DNA from: Rhodanobacteraceae bacterium
GTDB lineage: Bacteria; Pseudomonadota; Gammaproteobacteria; Xanthomonadales; SZUA-5
Assembly (NCBI GenBank): GCA_016717705.1
Contig: JADKFD010000076.1
Location: 1-22,753 of the forward strand
DNA: 22,753 nt
Reading direction: 5' to 3'
Shown one piece after another: positions 7,204-15,932 of this stretch (positions within the stretch are counted from its first letter, which is position 1; the number at the start of each line of letters is the position of its first letter). Under the pieces are notes generated by a model, which did not search any database, had not been told where the DNA came from, and saw only the letters and a list, made by a program, of their open reading frames with translations. The translations under genes and the position numbers were made by a program.

Positions 7204-7757
7204 GGCTGACGCAACTCTGCGGCGTGGGCGTTCACACGGCGCAGGATGGCGTCGGTGATGTCCAGACGCGGATGGGCAAAACCTACGCCATCGGTCAGCA
7301 CCAGCTCGAAGCCCTGCTCGCGGGCATAGGCCCCGATTTCTTCCTGGATACGCTGATCGATGGTCTCGCTGAGCTCATTGATGCGCCGGTTCAGGGCCTG
7401 CTTCATGTCATTGCGGCGACGCTGGATGCTGCGCTCCAGCGTGTCGATCTCCCGTCGCAGGTCAACGGCATCCTGCGAGGACAAGCCCGCGATCTCGCGA
7501 TCGCGACGGGCTTCGAGTTCGTGCAGACGAGCCTCTTCCAGTTCCAGCACCTGGGTGCGCGCCGAAAATTCCTCGGTCAACTTCTGGCGGCCGACGGCGA
7601 ACAACTCCGATTCGCGGATGATGCGCTGGGTGTCCACATAGCCGATCCGCATCGGCGCATCCTGTGCCGGTGCCGCATTCAGCATCAGCAGCACCAGAAC
7701 GACCGCAGCCAGCGTCGACAGCGAACGCCGGAACCGTGGTCGAGTCAATGCATGCAC
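7200..7757 (-). CDS. skp: Periplasmic OmpH/Skp-family chaperone
   Basis: Skp holds unfolded outer-membrane proteins in the periplasm and hands them to the BAM complex. The 185-residue protein begins with an Arg-rich stretch and a hydrophobic segment (LSTLAAVVLVLLMLNAAPA, about residues 13-31), a clear signal peptide. The mature start MRIGYVDTQRIIRESE is typical of OmpH. A long Glu/Arg-rich coiled coil (about residues 60-140) forms the tentacle arms, followed by the beta strand segment GFELVLTDGVGFAHPRLDIT. The start codon is GTG at 7757, with no strong ribosome binding site visible. It lies 27 bases after bamA, its functional partner. Confidence 0.9.
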   Translation of the reverse strand: MHALTRPRFRRSLSTLAAVVLVLLMLNAAPAQDAPMRIGYVDTQRIIRESELFAVGRQKLTEEFSARTQVLELEEARLHELEARRDREIAGLSSQDAVDLRREIDTLERSIQRRRNDMKQALNRRINELSETIDQRIQEEIGAYAREQGFELVLTDGVGFAHPRLDITDAILRRVNAHAAELRQP

Positions 7758-7784
7758 GACAGCCGCCCGGGCCCGCTGCGCAGG

Positions 7785-10106
7785 CTAGAACTGGTTGCCG
7801 AAGGAGAACTGGATGCGCTCGGTTTCGTCACCGTCCTTGTCGTTGATCGGGTACGCCAGATTGATGATGATCGGGCCCACCGGCGCGCGCCACTGCATGG
7901 TCAAGCCGGTCGAATAGCGCAATTCGCCCGCATCGAAATCGTCGAAGTTCTTGTACACATTGCCGACGTCGAAGAACAGTCCGAGGCGAATGGTGTCGGC
8001 GCCTTTGGCGAACGGCGTCGGGAACAGGAACTCGACGTTGCCGATCATGTTCAATGCGCCACCGACTGGCAGCAGCTCGCTGCCCGACATCAGGCGGGGA
8101 CCTAAGGTGTTGTCGCGGAAACCACGCACCGAGCGCACGCCACCGGAATAGAAGTTTTCCCAGAACGGGAAATCCAGGCGTTCGCCGTCGGATTCGGGCA
8201 CCGGGTTGGTCTTGCTGTTGCCGAAGGTGTCGCCGTAGCCGATTTCGCCGTTGACCATCAGCGTGAACGCCTGGGTCAGCGGAAAGTACTTCTGGTACTG
8301 CGCGGTGATCTTGAAGTACTGCATTTCGCTGGGCGGCAGCACCAGTTCACCGACGAACTTGGTCAGCGCACCGGCGGTTGGCGAGAAGAAGCGGTTGCGA
8401 CTGTCGCGGAACCAGGAGGTTTCAAGGCGCCACGAATTGAAAGTTCGATTGTCGTAAACGTATGGAACGTACTCTGCCGGCGTCAACCCCGGGAAGATGT
8501 CGATCTGTGTCTGGTCCAGCGCCAGGCGGAAGTTGATGCGGTCGTATTCGGACAGCGGCAATCCATAGTTCATGCCGACCTGGGCCACGTTCGAGGTGTA
8601 ACTGGCCAGGTTGGCCTGCGCCGAGTCGAGCTCGCGGTAGCTCACGTTGAAGCCGCGGCTGACCCCCTCGTCGGTGTAATAGGGGTTGAAGTAGGAGGCG
8701 TCGAAGCGCTTGTAGACATCGTTGTTGCTGACCGCGAAGCCGACGCGGTTGCCGGTACCGAGGAAGTTGTCGAAGCTCAGCGCGACCGACAGGATTGCAC
8801 CCTGCAGCTCGGAATAACCGACACCGAACTGGAAGTTGCCGGTCTGCTGTTCCTCGACCTTGACCACCACGTCGACCAGATCGTCGCTGCCGGCGACCTT
8901 GGGCGTTTCCACGGTCACGGTCTTGAAGAAACCGAGGCGCTCCAGGCGCACCTTGGAGCGGTCGATCGAGGCCTGGTTGTACCAGCCGCCCTCGAACTGG
9001 CGCATCTCGCGGCGCAGCACTTCATCCAGCGTCTTGACGTTGCCTTCGAAGATGATGCTGCGCACGTACACCCGCTTGCCCGGATCGACCAGCATGGTGA
9101 TGTCGACCGTGCGCTTGTCGCGATCGACTTTCGGGATCGGCGAGACATTGGCGAAGGCGTAGCCGAAGTTGCCGAGCAGCTTCTGGATGTACTCGCTGGT
9201 CTGTTCCAGCTTCTTGCGCGAGAAGGTCTCGCCGGACTTGAACATCACCAGCCGTTGCAGCGTCGATTCATCGACGATGAACTTGCCGGTCAGGCGCACA
9301 TCGCCGACGGTGTAGATCTCGCCCTCGGACACGTTCGCCGTGATATAGACGTTGCGGCGATCCGGGCTGACGCTGACCTGGGTGGACTCGACATCGAAGT
9401 CGACATGCCCGCGATCGAGGTAGAAGGCGCGCAGCTTTTCCAGGTCGCCCGAGAGCTTCTCGCGCGAGTACTGGTCGTCACGGCGATACCACGACAGCCA
9501 GTTGGTGGTGTCGAGTTCGAAGCCGTCGCGGATTTCGTCGTCAGTGAACGTGGTGTTGCCGACCACGTTCAAGTGCTTGATCTTCGCCGCCTTGCCTTCG
9601 GCGATGGTGATCGTGACATCGACGCGGTTGCGGTCGAGTTCCTTGATCGAGGGCGTGATGCGCACGTTGTACTTGCCGCGGTTGTTGTACTGCCGCGTCA
9701 ATTCCTGCGTGACCCGCTCGATGTTGAGCTCGTTGTAGGTCTCACCCTCGGACAGACCGATGTTGTTGAGGCCCTTGGTCAGCTCCTCGGTCTTGATGTC
9801 CTTGTTGCCGACCAGGGTGATCGTGGAAATGGCAGGTCGTTCACTGACCACCACCACCAGGATGTCGCCCTGCCGATCGAGGCGGACGTCCTTGAAGAAG
9901 CCGGTCTTGTAGAGCGCACGCAGTGCCTCGGAGGCGCGACTGCGATCGAGCTTGTCGCCCTTCTGCACCGGCAGGTAGGTGTACACCGTACCGGCGGAGA
10001 TGCGCTCCAGGCCGTCTACCCGGATGTCGCTGATGACGAAGTCATCGGCAGCAAGCGCGGCGCCTCCGGAAAGTGCCAGCAGTATGGACGCGACCAGTTT
10101 TTTCAT
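7785..10106 (-). CDS. bamA: Outer membrane protein assembly factor BamA
   Basis: The central Omp85 component of the BAM complex, which folds and inserts beta-barrel proteins into the outer membrane. The 773 residues begin with a signal peptide, MKKLVASILLALSGGAALA, then five POTRA domains (about residues 22-420; the first starts FVISDIRVDGLERISAG) and a 16-stranded barrel. The conserved VRGF motif of loop 6 is at about residue 660, and the protein ends in Phe (FSFGNQF), the usual C-terminal signal for outer-membrane barrels. A 102-base gap separates it from rseP (10107-10208); I saw no convincing sigma-E promoter in that gap. TGAGG lies ten bases before the ATG. The frame is intact. Confidence 0.97.
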   Translation of the reverse strand: MKKLVASILLALSGGAALAADDFVISDIRVDGLERISAGTVYTYLPVQKGDKLDRSRASEALRALYKTGFFKDVRLDRQGDILVVVVSERPAISTITLVGNKDIKTEELTKGLNNIGLSEGETYNELNIERVTQELTRQYNNRGKYNVRITPSIKELDRNRVDVTITIAEGKAAKIKHLNVVGNTTFTDDEIRDGFELDTTNWLSWYRRDDQYSREKLSGDLEKLRAFYLDRGHVDFDVESTQVSVSPDRRNVYITANVSEGEIYTVGDVRLTGKFIVDESTLQRLVMFKSGETFSRKKLEQTSEYIQKLLGNFGYAFANVSPIPKVDRDKRTVDITMLVDPGKRVYVRSIIFEGNVKTLDEVLRREMRQFEGGWYNQASIDRSKVRLERLGFFKTVTVETPKVAGSDDLVDVVVKVEEQQTGNFQFGVGYSELQGAILSVALSFDNFLGTGNRVGFAVSNNDVYKRFDASYFNPYYTDEGVSRGFNVSYRELDSAQANLASYTSNVAQVGMNYGLPLSEYDRINFRLALDQTQIDIFPGLTPAEYVPYVYDNRTFNSWRLETSWFRDSRNRFFSPTAGALTKFVGELVLPPSEMQYFKITAQYQKYFPLTQAFTLMVNGEIGYGDTFGNSKTNPVPESDGERLDFPFWENFYSGGVRSVRGFRDNTLGPRLMSGSELLPVGGALNMIGNVEFLFPTPFAKGADTIRLGLFFDVGNVYKNFDDFDAGELRYSTGLTMQWRAPVGPIIINLAYPINDKDGDETERIQFSFGNQF

Positions 10107-10208
10107 GCACGCAAAGCCTCAGGGCATATCGTCGTCAGGGTGAGCCACGCGTTGTGTTTATCGCTACGTTTGCGTGGTCTCGTTGGGTGCAGCAGGGGCG
10201 CCAGATTG

Positions 10209-11555
10209 TCAGGAAGCCATCAGCCGGCTGAAGTCGTTGAAAAATGCAAGGCACATCAGTGCCAGCAAGGCTCCCAACCCCAGGTATTGGCCAAAAGCTT
10301 GCGCTCGATCGCTCAGCGGACTGCCTTTCACCCACTCGATAAAGTAATACAACAAATGACCGCCATCCAGGATGGGGATAGGCAGCAGATTCATGATGCA
10401 CAAGCTCAGGCTGATCAGGCCCAGAAAACGCAGGAACTGGGTGAACCCGCCCTCGGCCGAGTAGTTCGCGAACTGTGCGATGCTGATCGGACCGGAGACA
10501 TTCTTCAAGTTGGCATCGCCGGTCAGCATGTGCCAGATCACGCCCACGCTGCCGGTGGTCAACCGCCAGGTCTCCGCAATGGCCTGCGGTACCGCATCGA
10601 TCGCCCCGTAGCGGCGGATGGTCTCGCGCATTTCCGGCCCGACACCGATCAACCATACCGATTTTTCGCCGCGCGCCTCTGAACGCGCCTGAATGACCAG
10701 GGTTTCGCGGATGCCGTTGCGCTCGATCAGCAGGCGCACGCGGCCCTCGTGGGCACCAGCCTCGGCCTGAATGGCCTCACTCATGGCGGCGAAACGGTCG
10801 ACTTCGGTGTCGCCCACCTTGACCACGCGATCGCCCGAGCGCATGCCTGCGAGTATCGCCGGGTCGCCTTCGCGCAGATTGAAGGCCACCGCCGGCGGCA
10901 CCCAGTGCCAGGGTTTCAGACCCAACTGATCGAGGAAGCGCTCTTCGTCGACCGCTTGCCCGAGTTCGCCGAGCTTGAGTTTCTGGTCGACGATTTCGCC
11001 ATTCGCGCGACGCAGCTCCATCACCACCGTCTCACCGCGGTAGGCGCGCGTGGTGAGATCCACCAGGACATGGGTCCAGTTGCTGACCGGACGCTCGTCG
11101 ACGGCCAGGATCAGATCACCGCGCTGCAGCCCTGATTGCGCAGCCAGGCCCTCGGCTTCACCGACGTAGGGCGCGTAATCGCGCACACCGACCAGCAGCA
11201 TCAGCCAGAACGCAGCCAGCGCAAAGATCAGGTTGAACAGCGGGCCGGCCGCGACGATCGCCACGCGCTGCGCAATCGGCTTGCGATTGAAGGCCTGGTG
11301 CACCTCGAAGGCTTCGACCTCGGCTTCGCGCTCGTCGAGCATCTTGACGTAGCCACCCAGCGGAATGGCAGCGATCACGTACTCGGTGCCGTCCCGGCCA
11401 CGGCGCGACCACAGCGGCTTGCCCAGGCCAATGCTGAAGCGCAGGACCTTGACACCGCAGCGCCGCGCCACCCAGAAGTGGCCGAATTCATGGAAAGTCA
11501 CCAGCAGGCCGGTGGCCACCAGAAACCAGAAGATCGAGCCCAGCACCATGTCCAT
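10209..11555 (-). CDS. rseP: Site-2 intramembrane metalloprotease RseP
   Basis: Cleaves the anti-sigma factor RseA within the membrane after DegS has cut it, releasing sigma-E in envelope stress. The 448 residues match E. coli (450). The zinc motif HEFGH (His22, Glu23, His26) lies in the first transmembrane helix, and the third zinc ligand is Asp397 in NLLPIPILDGGHL. Two PDZ domains lie between them (around residues 110-290), with GDLILAVDERPVSNW and GDRVVKVGDTEVDRF as their carboxylate-binding neighbourhoods. A C-terminal transmembrane helix follows. The start is one base after the dxr stop; a second ATG two codons in (11549) is an alternative. Its position next to bamA and skp fits the envelope stress role. 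Confidence 0.96.
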   Translation of the reverse strand: MDMVLGSIFWFLVATGLLVTFHEFGHFWVARRCGVKVLRFSIGLGKPLWSRRGRDGTEYVIAAIPLGGYVKMLDEREAEVEAFEVHQAFNRKPIAQRVAIVAAGPLFNLIFALAAFWLMLLVGVRDYAPYVGEAEGLAAQSGLQRGDLILAVDERPVSNWTHVLVDLTTRAYRGETVVMELRRANGEIVDQKLKLGELGQAVDEERFLDQLGLKPWHWVPPAVAFNLREGDPAILAGMRSGDRVVKVGDTEVDRFAAMSEAIQAEAGAHEGRVRLLIERNGIRETLVIQARSEARGEKSVWLIGVGPEMRETIRRYGAIDAVPQAIAETWRLTTGSVGVIWHMLTGDANLKNVSGPISIAQFANYSAEGGFTQFLRFLGLISLSLCIMNLLPIPILDGGHLLYYFIEWVKGSPLSDRAQAFGQYLGLGALLALMCLAFFNDFSRLMAS

Positions 11556-11556
11556 G

Positions 11557-12735
11557 TCAACTCCGCATTGTTTCGTCGATCACAGCCTGTGCCACGGCAC
11601 GCGCCTGCGCGTCAGCGGCAAGAACCGTGGCCAACGACTCCGCGGACGATAGGGCACAACGATTTAAAGCCTCGTTAACAATGGCGGCAATCTGCAGAAA
11701 TCCAAGCTTGCCGTTCAGGAACGCCGCTACAGCGACCTCATTGGCGGCATTCAGCACGGCCGGCGCGCTACCGCCGGCTTGCAGCGCATCGAAAGCCAGT
11801 TGCAGGCATGGGAACGCTTCAAGGTCGGGTTCGGCAAAGTCCAGGCGCGCCAGCGCCGCCAGATCCAGCGTCGGCGCGCCGGAGTCGATGCGATCCGGCC
11901 AGGCCAGCGCATGGGCGATCGGGATTCGCATGTCGGCGCTGCCCAGCTGGGCGAGAAAACTGCCGTCGGTGTATTCGACCAGTGAATGCACGGTGCTCTG
12001 CGGATGCAGGATCACGCGGATGCGCGAGCGCTCCAGACCGAACAGGTAGTGCGCCTCGATGACTTCCAGTCCCTTGTTCATCAGCGTCGCCGAGTCGACC
12101 GAGATTTTCGGCCCCATCGTCCAGTTCGGGTGGGCGCAAGCCTGGGCGACGGTCACGCCAGCCAGTTGCTCGCGGGTCCAGCCGCGGAATGGGCCGCCCG
12201 ACGCGGTCAGCCACAGCTGACGCACGCCGCGCGGCGGCCTGCCGGACGCCTCGGGCAGACATTGAAAAATGGCATTGTGCTCGCTGTCGATCGGCAGCAA
12301 CTGCGCACCGCCCGCCTCCACCGCACGCATCAGCAAGGCGCCAGCGCAAACCAGCGCCTCCTTGTTGGCCAGCAGGATGCGCTTGCCGGCCAATGCGGCG
12401 GCCAGCGTTGGCGCCAGGCCGGCGGCGCCAACGATGGCGGCCACCACGATATCGATCGTCGCCTGCGCTGCTGCGGCCTCGATGGCGGCAGTACCCTCTT
12501 CGACCGCGGTATCCAGCTGCGCCAGCGACAGCTGTTCGCGCAGCAACTGCGCGGCGGCCGGATCTGCCATGACCGCCAGGCGCGGCCGAAAACGCGCGCA
12601 GATTGCGGCAACACTGGCGACGTCGCGCGCGGCCACCACGGTATGCAGCGAGAAACGATCCGGATGGCGCTCGATCAGGTCAAGCGTGCTCTTGCCGATC
12701 GACCCGCTGGCGCCCAACAGACAAATCGACTTCAT
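11557..12735 (-). CDS. dxr: 1-deoxy-D-xylulose 5-phosphate reductoisomerase
   Basis: Converts DXP to 2-C-methyl-erythritol 4-phosphate with NADPH, the committed step of the MEP isoprenoid pathway that supplies UppS. The 392 residues are of family length. The NADPH loop GASGSIGKSTLDLI starts at residue 8, LLANKEALV is near 121-129, and the metal-binding LPIDSEHNAIFQ gives Asp150 and Glu152, the numbering seen in E. coli. SASGGPFR-type (TASGGPFRGWTREQL) and NKGLEVIEAH segments follow. The ATG overlaps the cdsA stop (ATGA). Confidence 0.97.
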   Translation of the reverse strand: MKSICLLGASGSIGKSTLDLIERHPDRFSLHTVVAARDVASVAAICARFRPRLAVMADPAAAQLLREQLSLAQLDTAVEEGTAAIEAAAAQATIDIVVAAIVGAAGLAPTLAAALAGKRILLANKEALVCAGALLMRAVEAGGAQLLPIDSEHNAIFQCLPEASGRPPRGVRQLWLTASGGPFRGWTREQLAGVTVAQACAHPNWTMGPKISVDSATLMNKGLEVIEAHYLFGLERSRIRVILHPQSTVHSLVEYTDGSFLAQLGSADMRIPIAHALAWPDRIDSGAPTLDLAALARLDFAEPDLEAFPCLQLAFDALQAGGSAPAVLNAANEVAVAAFLNGKLGFLQIAAIVNEALNRCALSSAESLATVLAADAQARAVAQAVIDETMRS

Positions 12736-13595
12736 AGGCCGATCAGATAGCGGCCGCAGACGAAGATCGGCAATGCCGACAGCACGCTGTCGATGCGATC
12801 GAGCATTCCGCCGTGTCCCGGCAGCAGCGAGCCGCTGTCCTTCAGGTTCGACTGACGCTTGATCAGGCTCTCGAACAGATCGCCGACGATCGAGAACAGT
12901 ACCGTCACCGTCGCCAGCAGCACCAGCAGGCCATGGCCGACCGGCACCGGTTCGATCAGCCAGCCGGCAAGCGCGGCAAACGCAATGGTCCCGGCCAGCG
13001 CGCCGTAGACGCCTTCACGCGTCTTTCCCGGACTGATCCGCGGCGCCAGCTTGTGCTGGCCAAAACGGCGGCCGGCAAAATATGCCGATACGTCGGCCAC
13101 CCAGATCAGCATCAATACGAACAACATCCACCAGGGACCGGCGGAGGGCTCGCGATGGATCAACCACGCTGCCACCCATGCCGGAACCACCATGGCACTG
13201 CCGACCAGCATCTTCATTTCGCGATTGCGCCGGGTCGGCGCCGAGCCAAATGCAAACGCGCGCAACCAGAAGATCGCCAGGCACCACCAGACCACGCCGA
13301 TCCAGGCGATCGGCAGCAGCCAGGCGGCCGGATCGAGCAACAGCAGCGCAGCCATGATCGAGCCATTGACCAGAACGGCAGCGGCGCGCAAGGGACGGCC
13401 GCGAAAACCGATGACGCGCGTCCATTCCCAGATCGCGTAGCAGAGCACGCCGCCGAAGCCCAGGGCGAACCAGGTGCTCGGCAGGAACAACACGCCAGCA
13501 ATGGCCAGCGGCGCCAGGACCGCCGCAGTGATCACCCGCGCGCGCAGGCCACCATCGCCCAGCCAGCGCCCGAACCAGGTCGGAGAATCAGCCAT
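12732..13595 (-). CDS. cdsA: Phosphatidate cytidylyltransferase CdsA
   Basis: Makes CDP-diacylglycerol from phosphatidic acid and CTP at the cytoplasmic membrane, the branch point for all phospholipids. The 287-residue protein is multi-spanning and hydrophobic, with several predicted transmembrane helices. The CDP-DAG synthase signature is at the C-terminus: SPGKTREGVYGALAG, then IVGDLFESLIKR and KDSGSLLPGHGGMLDRIDS. I chose the ATG at 13595 (MADSPTWFGRW): GGAAGG lies a few bases before it and the length then equals the family's. The frame is open further upstream inside uppS. The start overlaps the uppS end by eight bases. Confidence 0.95.
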   Translation of the reverse strand: MADSPTWFGRWLGDGGLRARVITAAVLAPLAIAGVLFLPSTWFALGFGGVLCYAIWEWTRVIGFRGRPLRAAAVLVNGSIMAALLLLDPAAWLLPIAWIGVVWWCLAIFWLRAFAFGSAPTRRNREMKMLVGSAMVVPAWVAAWLIHREPSAGPWWMLFVLMLIWVADVSAYFAGRRFGQHKLAPRISPGKTREGVYGALAGTIAFAALAGWLIEPVPVGHGLLVLLATVTVLFSIVGDLFESLIKRQSNLKDSGSLLPGHGGMLDRIDSVLSALPIFVCGRYLIGL

Positions 13596-14373
13596 CGACA
13601 CCTTCCCGCGCATCTTGCACCTGGGCACTGGTCTTGCCGAAACGGCGTTCGCGGCGAGCAAACTCGCCAAGCGCCGCGTTCAGTGCGGCGTCGTCGAAAT
13701 CCGGCCACAGTATCGGCGTGAAATAGAGCTCGGTGTAGGCCAGATGCCAGAGCAGGAAATTGCTGATGCGGGAATCGCCGCCGGTGCGAATGAAAAGATC
13801 CGGCTCGGGCAAGGGATTCAGCGACAGGTACTTCTCCAGACTGCTTTGATCGATCTGTTCGGGATCGATCAAACCCGCGCGGGCGGCCCGGGCCAACTCA
13901 CGCGCCGCATTGACGATGTCCCAGCGGCCACCGTAGTTGACTGCGATATTCAAGGTCAGGCGCAGCGACGGCAAGATTGCCGACTCGGATTCAGCCATCG
14001 ATGCGCGCAATTCCGGTGAAAAGCGCTCGCGCTCGCCAATGAAGCGCAGACGTACGCCGTTGCTTGCCAATTCACGCGCCTCGTTGCGCAGCGAGCGCAG
14101 GAACAAGTCCAGCAGATGACGTACTTCACCCGCCGGTCGTGACCAGTTCTCGCTGCTGAAGGCGAACAGGGTAAGCACTTCGACACCGGCGCGCATGCAG
14201 CTCTCGATCGTCTTGCGCACCGCCTTGACGCCGGCGCGATGACCGAAGGCGCGCGGACGCCGCCGTTGCGTCGCCCAGCGCCCGTTGCCATCCATCACGA
14301 TGGCAATGTGCCGTGGCACCCGATCCGGAGCAACGGCCGTGCCGGCAGTCACCGGCAAAACGCCGTCGATCAA
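13588..14373 (-). CDS. uppS: Undecaprenyl diphosphate synthase (di-trans,poly-cis) UppS
   Basis: Adds eight cis isoprene units to farnesyl diphosphate to give the C55 lipid carrier for peptidoglycan and O-antigen. The 261 residues carry the cis-prenyltransferase motifs: HIAIVMDGNGRWA (Asp28), FGHRAGVKAVRKTIE, NYGGRWDIVNAARELA, and the C-terminal DLFIRTGGDSRISNFLLWH and YTELYFT. The start given is TTG at 14373, which overlaps the frr stop as TTGA; there is no in-frame ATG before the MDGNG motif. GTG codons at residues 8 and 19 are alternatives, so the exact N-terminus is uncertain. Confidence 0.93.
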   Translation of the reverse strand: MIDGVLPVTAGTAVAPDRVPRHIAIVMDGNGRWATQRRRPRAFGHRAGVKAVRKTIESCMRAGVEVLTLFAFSSENWSRPAGEVRHLLDLFLRSLRNEARELASNGVRLRFIGERERFSPELRASMAESESAILPSLRLTLNIAVNYGGRWDIVNAARELARAARAGLIDPEQIDQSSLEKYLSLNPLPEPDLFIRTGGDSRISNFLLWHLAYTELYFTPILWPDFDDAALNAALGEFARRERRFGKTSAQVQDAREGVDG

Positions 14374-14936
14374 AGCTGCATCAACTCGTCTTCCTTGTGC
14401 TTGGCCACCACATCGATTTCCTTGACCATCTTGTCGGTCAGCTTCTGGATGTCTTCCTCGGCGCGCCGATCTTCGTCCTCGGTGACCACCTTGGCCTTCA
14501 ACAGTTCCTTGCAGTGATGATTGGCATCGCGGCGCACATTGCGGATCGCAACCTTGGCGTTTTCGCCTTCATGGGCGACGACCTTGGCCAGATCCTTGCG
14601 GCGTTGCTCGGTCAGCGGCGGCAACGCGATGCGGATCACCTGACCCGCCGTGTTCGGCTGCAAGCCCAGATCCGAGCTCATGATGGCGCGCTCGACGGCG
14701 GCGACCATCGGCTTTTCCCACGGCGTGACCGTCAGCGTGCGCGCGTCGGTCACGGTGACGTTCGCCACCTGACTGATCGGCACCGGACTGCCGTAGTAAT
14801 CCACGCGCAGGTGATCGAGCAACTGTGGCGAAGCGCGCCCGGTGCGGAGTTTCATCAACTCCTGCTTGAGCACGTCGATGCACTTTCTCATGCGCGTCTC
14901 GGCATCAGCCTTGATCGCGGGAATTGTCATAGCCAT
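14370..14936 (-). CDS. frr: Ribosome recycling factor
   Basis: Splits the post-termination ribosome together with EF-G. The 188-residue protein aligns end to end with E. coli RRF (185): KLRTGRASPQLLDHL, the segment AIMSSDLGLQPNTAG, LPPLTEQRRKDLAKVV and VAIRNVRRDANH are all present, and it ends DELMQL. The ATG at 14936 is preceded by GGAAGAG at good spacing; a second ATG two codons later is possible. The 104 bases between it and pyrH show nothing I recognise. Confidence 0.97.
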   Translation of the reverse strand: MAMTIPAIKADAETRMRKCIDVLKQELMKLRTGRASPQLLDHLRVDYYGSPVPISQVANVTVTDARTLTVTPWEKPMVAAVERAIMSSDLGLQPNTAGQVIRIALPPLTEQRRKDLAKVVAHEGENAKVAIRNVRRDANHHCKELLKAKVVTEDEDRRAEEDIQKLTDKMVKEIDVVAKHKEDELMQL

Positions 14937-15040
14937 GGGCTCTTCCTTGTATCGGCCAGGGAATGGCGGCGGAGTATAGCGGGGGTTGGGCGGCGCTTCG
15001 GGCAGCGTCGGTCAACAAGCAAAGTCGGTGTCACGCGTCC

Positions 15041-15769
15041 TCACCCCGCCTGATCAACCAGCGTGCCGACGTTCTCGCCCTTGACGATGCGCATCAAATC
15101 GCCGCGTTTGTGCAGATCGTAGACGCGGATGGGCATGCGGTAGTCGCGGCACAGCGCGAAAGCCGTGGTGTCCATGACCGCCAGCTTGCGTTCGATCGCG
15201 CTGTCGTAGCTGATCTTGTCGAAACGCACGGCATTGGGATCCTTGACCGGATCGGCCGAGTACAAGCCGTCGACCTTGGTCGCCTTGAGCATCAGGTCGG
15301 CGTTGATTTCGATGGCGCGCAGCGCGGCGGCAGAATCGGTGGTGAAGAACGGATTGCCGGTGCCCGCGGCGAACACCACGATGCGACCTTTTTCGAGGTG
15401 GCGAATGGCGCGGCGGCGGATGTAGTCCTCGCACACCTCGTTGATCTTGATCGCGCTCATGACGCGACAGACTGCGCCCTGCTTCTCGATCGCATCCTGC
15501 AGCGCCAGCGAATTCATCACTGTCGCCAGCATGCCCATGTGGTCGGCGGTGGCGCGGTCCATGCCGCTCTTGGCCAGGCCGACGCCGCGGAAGATGTTGC
15601 CGCCACCGACGACCAGACCGATCTGCACGCCGGCCTTGGATACTTCGATGATTTCGGCGGCGAGTCCGCGCAGGACGTCGGGATCGATGCCGTAATCCTC
15701 ACGGCCGAGCAAGGCTTCTCCGCTGAGTTTCAACAGGATGCGCCGAAAAACCGGGGGTGTACTGCTCAT
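15041..15769 (-). CDS. pyrH: UMP kinase PyrH
   Basis: Phosphorylates UMP to UDP; bacterial PyrH is a hexameric amino acid kinase-fold enzyme regulated by GTP and UTP. The 242 residues match E. coli (241). Seen are ILLKLSGEALLG near the N-terminus, VVGGGNIFRG, the UMP-binding DRATADHMGMLATVMN region, and GTGNPFFTTDSAAALRA. The ATG at 15769 (MSSTPPVF) has AGGAGA nine bases upstream; the frame continues upstream into a region with no PyrH similarity. A terminator hairpin lies between tsf and this gene, so pyrH-frr and the genes after it probably have their own promoter in 15770-15897, which I could not identify. Confidence 0.97.
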   Translation of the reverse strand: MSSTPPVFRRILLKLSGEALLGREDYGIDPDVLRGLAAEIIEVSKAGVQIGLVVGGGNIFRGVGLAKSGMDRATADHMGMLATVMNSLALQDAIEKQGAVCRVMSAIKINEVCEDYIRRRAIRHLEKGRIVVFAAGTGNPFFTTDSAAALRAIEINADLMLKATKVDGLYSADPVKDPNAVRFDKISYDSAIERKLAVMDTTAFALCRDYRMPIRVYDLHKRGDLMRIVKGENVGTLVDQAG

Positions 15770-15897
15770 ACGTCCATGTCTCCTGTCCTTGAATCGCCGG
15801 CGCGGTCGCGCGCGGCGGACCTGGGGCCGCGGGTCGCGACGTCTAGGGCCTCCGGGCACGATCGCCACCGGCGCATCGGCGCCGGATCCTCATAAAC

Positions 15898-15921
15898 GAA
15901 GGCCCCGATGTCGGGGCCTTC
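15898..15921 (-). terminator. Rho-independent-type terminator after tsf
   Basis: The perfect inverted repeat GAAGGCCCCGA / TCGGGGCCTTC with a two-base centre lies 11 bases past the tsf stop on the - strand and is followed by GTTTATG, so the T run is short. It may act as a partial terminator that sets expression of the ribosomal genes apart from pyrH onward. Confidence 0.7.
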
Positions 15922-15932
15922 GATGCTGCCGT

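Noticed and set aside
10107..10208. Sigma-E promoter before bamA
   Set aside because: I looked for a sigma-E-like -35/-10 pair and saw no convincing match; only a weak CCACGC/GCGTGG hairpin.
9255..10682. A 475-codon open frame on the + strand
   Set aside because: It lies antisense to bamA and rseP, which have full family signatures; long antisense frames are expected at this GC content.
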